Below are positions 12,469 through 12,492 of a stretch of DNA of 12,492 nucleotides, piece by piece. Made by a program: the position numbers and the translations under genes. The first letter of the stretch is position 1. Every line of letters begins with the position of its first letter. The stretch comes from JAVBMC01 sp031552845 (lineage in GTDB: Bacteria > Verrucomicrobiota > Kiritimatiellia > RFP12 > DVOR01), in assembly GCA_031552845.1 (NCBI GenBank), contig JAVBMC010000060.1, positions 1-12,492 of the forward strand, read 5' to 3'. The notes under the pieces are model-generated. The model was given only the letters and a program-made list of their open reading frames with translations, did no database searches and had not been told where the DNA came from.

Positions 12469-12492
12469 ATGGCGATTCAGTATCAAAAGCGT
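12469..12492 (+). CDS. First 8 codons of an unidentified gene (3' truncated by the window)
   Basis: ATG at 12469 opens MAIQYQKR and runs off the window. AAAAGGA (12458-12464) is 4 bases upstream and acts as the Shine-Dalgarno. Together with the strong promoter at 12287-12315 and the long GC-rich leader, this is a credible start. Eight residues are too few to name the product. A long structured leader would be consistent with a translation-related or otherwise autoregulated gene, but that is only a guess. Confidence 0.55.

Overview
The window looks like chromosomal DNA from a Gram-negative bacterium of the PVC superphylum (Verrucomicrobiota, Kiritimatiellota or Lentisphaerota type). That placement is an inference. 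It rests on the LepA and ParC sequence types, the tail of a large exported protein at the left edge, a 'serine hydrolase' of the kind common in planctomycetes and verrucomicrobia, and dispersed palindromic intergenic repeats (GGTAGGG...CCCTACC and GCCGGCG-GGGA-CGCCGGC types) that I associate from memory with these phyla. DapF (meso-diaminopimelate synthesis), a periplasmic tail-specific protease and Sec signal peptides imply a peptidoglycan-containing, double-membrane cell. Base composition looks moderately high in G+C.

Layout. Bases 1-240 hold the 3' end of an exported protein gene (+). Bases 241-504 are a gene-free mosaic of duplicated repeats, ending in a perfect 15-bp hairpin that terminates parC. 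parC (topoisomerase IV A subunit, -) and lepA (elongation factor 4, +) diverge from a 160-bp region. lepA ends in a 4-base stop-codon overlap with gluQ. gluQ, dapF and a Ctp/Prc protease form a minus-strand operon read from a clear promoter at 8653-8681. Upstream of it, also minus strand, is a stand-alone alkaline-phosphatase-superfamily metalloenzyme related to phosphoglycerate mutase. Bases 9584-10110 are non-coding as far as I can judge and contain a striking array of three 23-bp tandem hairpins. A plus-strand pair follows: a patatin-like phospholipase and a secreted beta-lactamase-fold serine hydrolase. The right end (12164-12492) has a dispersed palindromic repeat, a strong promoter, a roughly 145-nt structured leader and the first 8 codons of another gene.

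How the parts work together. The minus operon joins envelope functions (meso-DAP supply, periplasmic proteolysis) to a tRNA-modifying enzyme. The patatin/serine hydrolase pair looks like a small lipid or ester hydrolysis unit.

The most interesting signal is in the promoters. Three genes that start transcription units (parC, the metalloenzyme and the patatin) share one geometry: a TTG-type -35 box, a 17-bp spacer, a TAnnnT -10 box, then exactly 7 nt before the ATG, and no Shine-Dalgarno sequence. This predicts leaderless mRNAs. In contrast lepA, ctp and the downstream genes dapF, gluQ and the serine hydrolase have visible Shine-Dalgarno sequences. The second signal is the 23-bp hairpin array upstream of the patatin gene. 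Nothing here looks like a defence system, prophage or CRISPR array.
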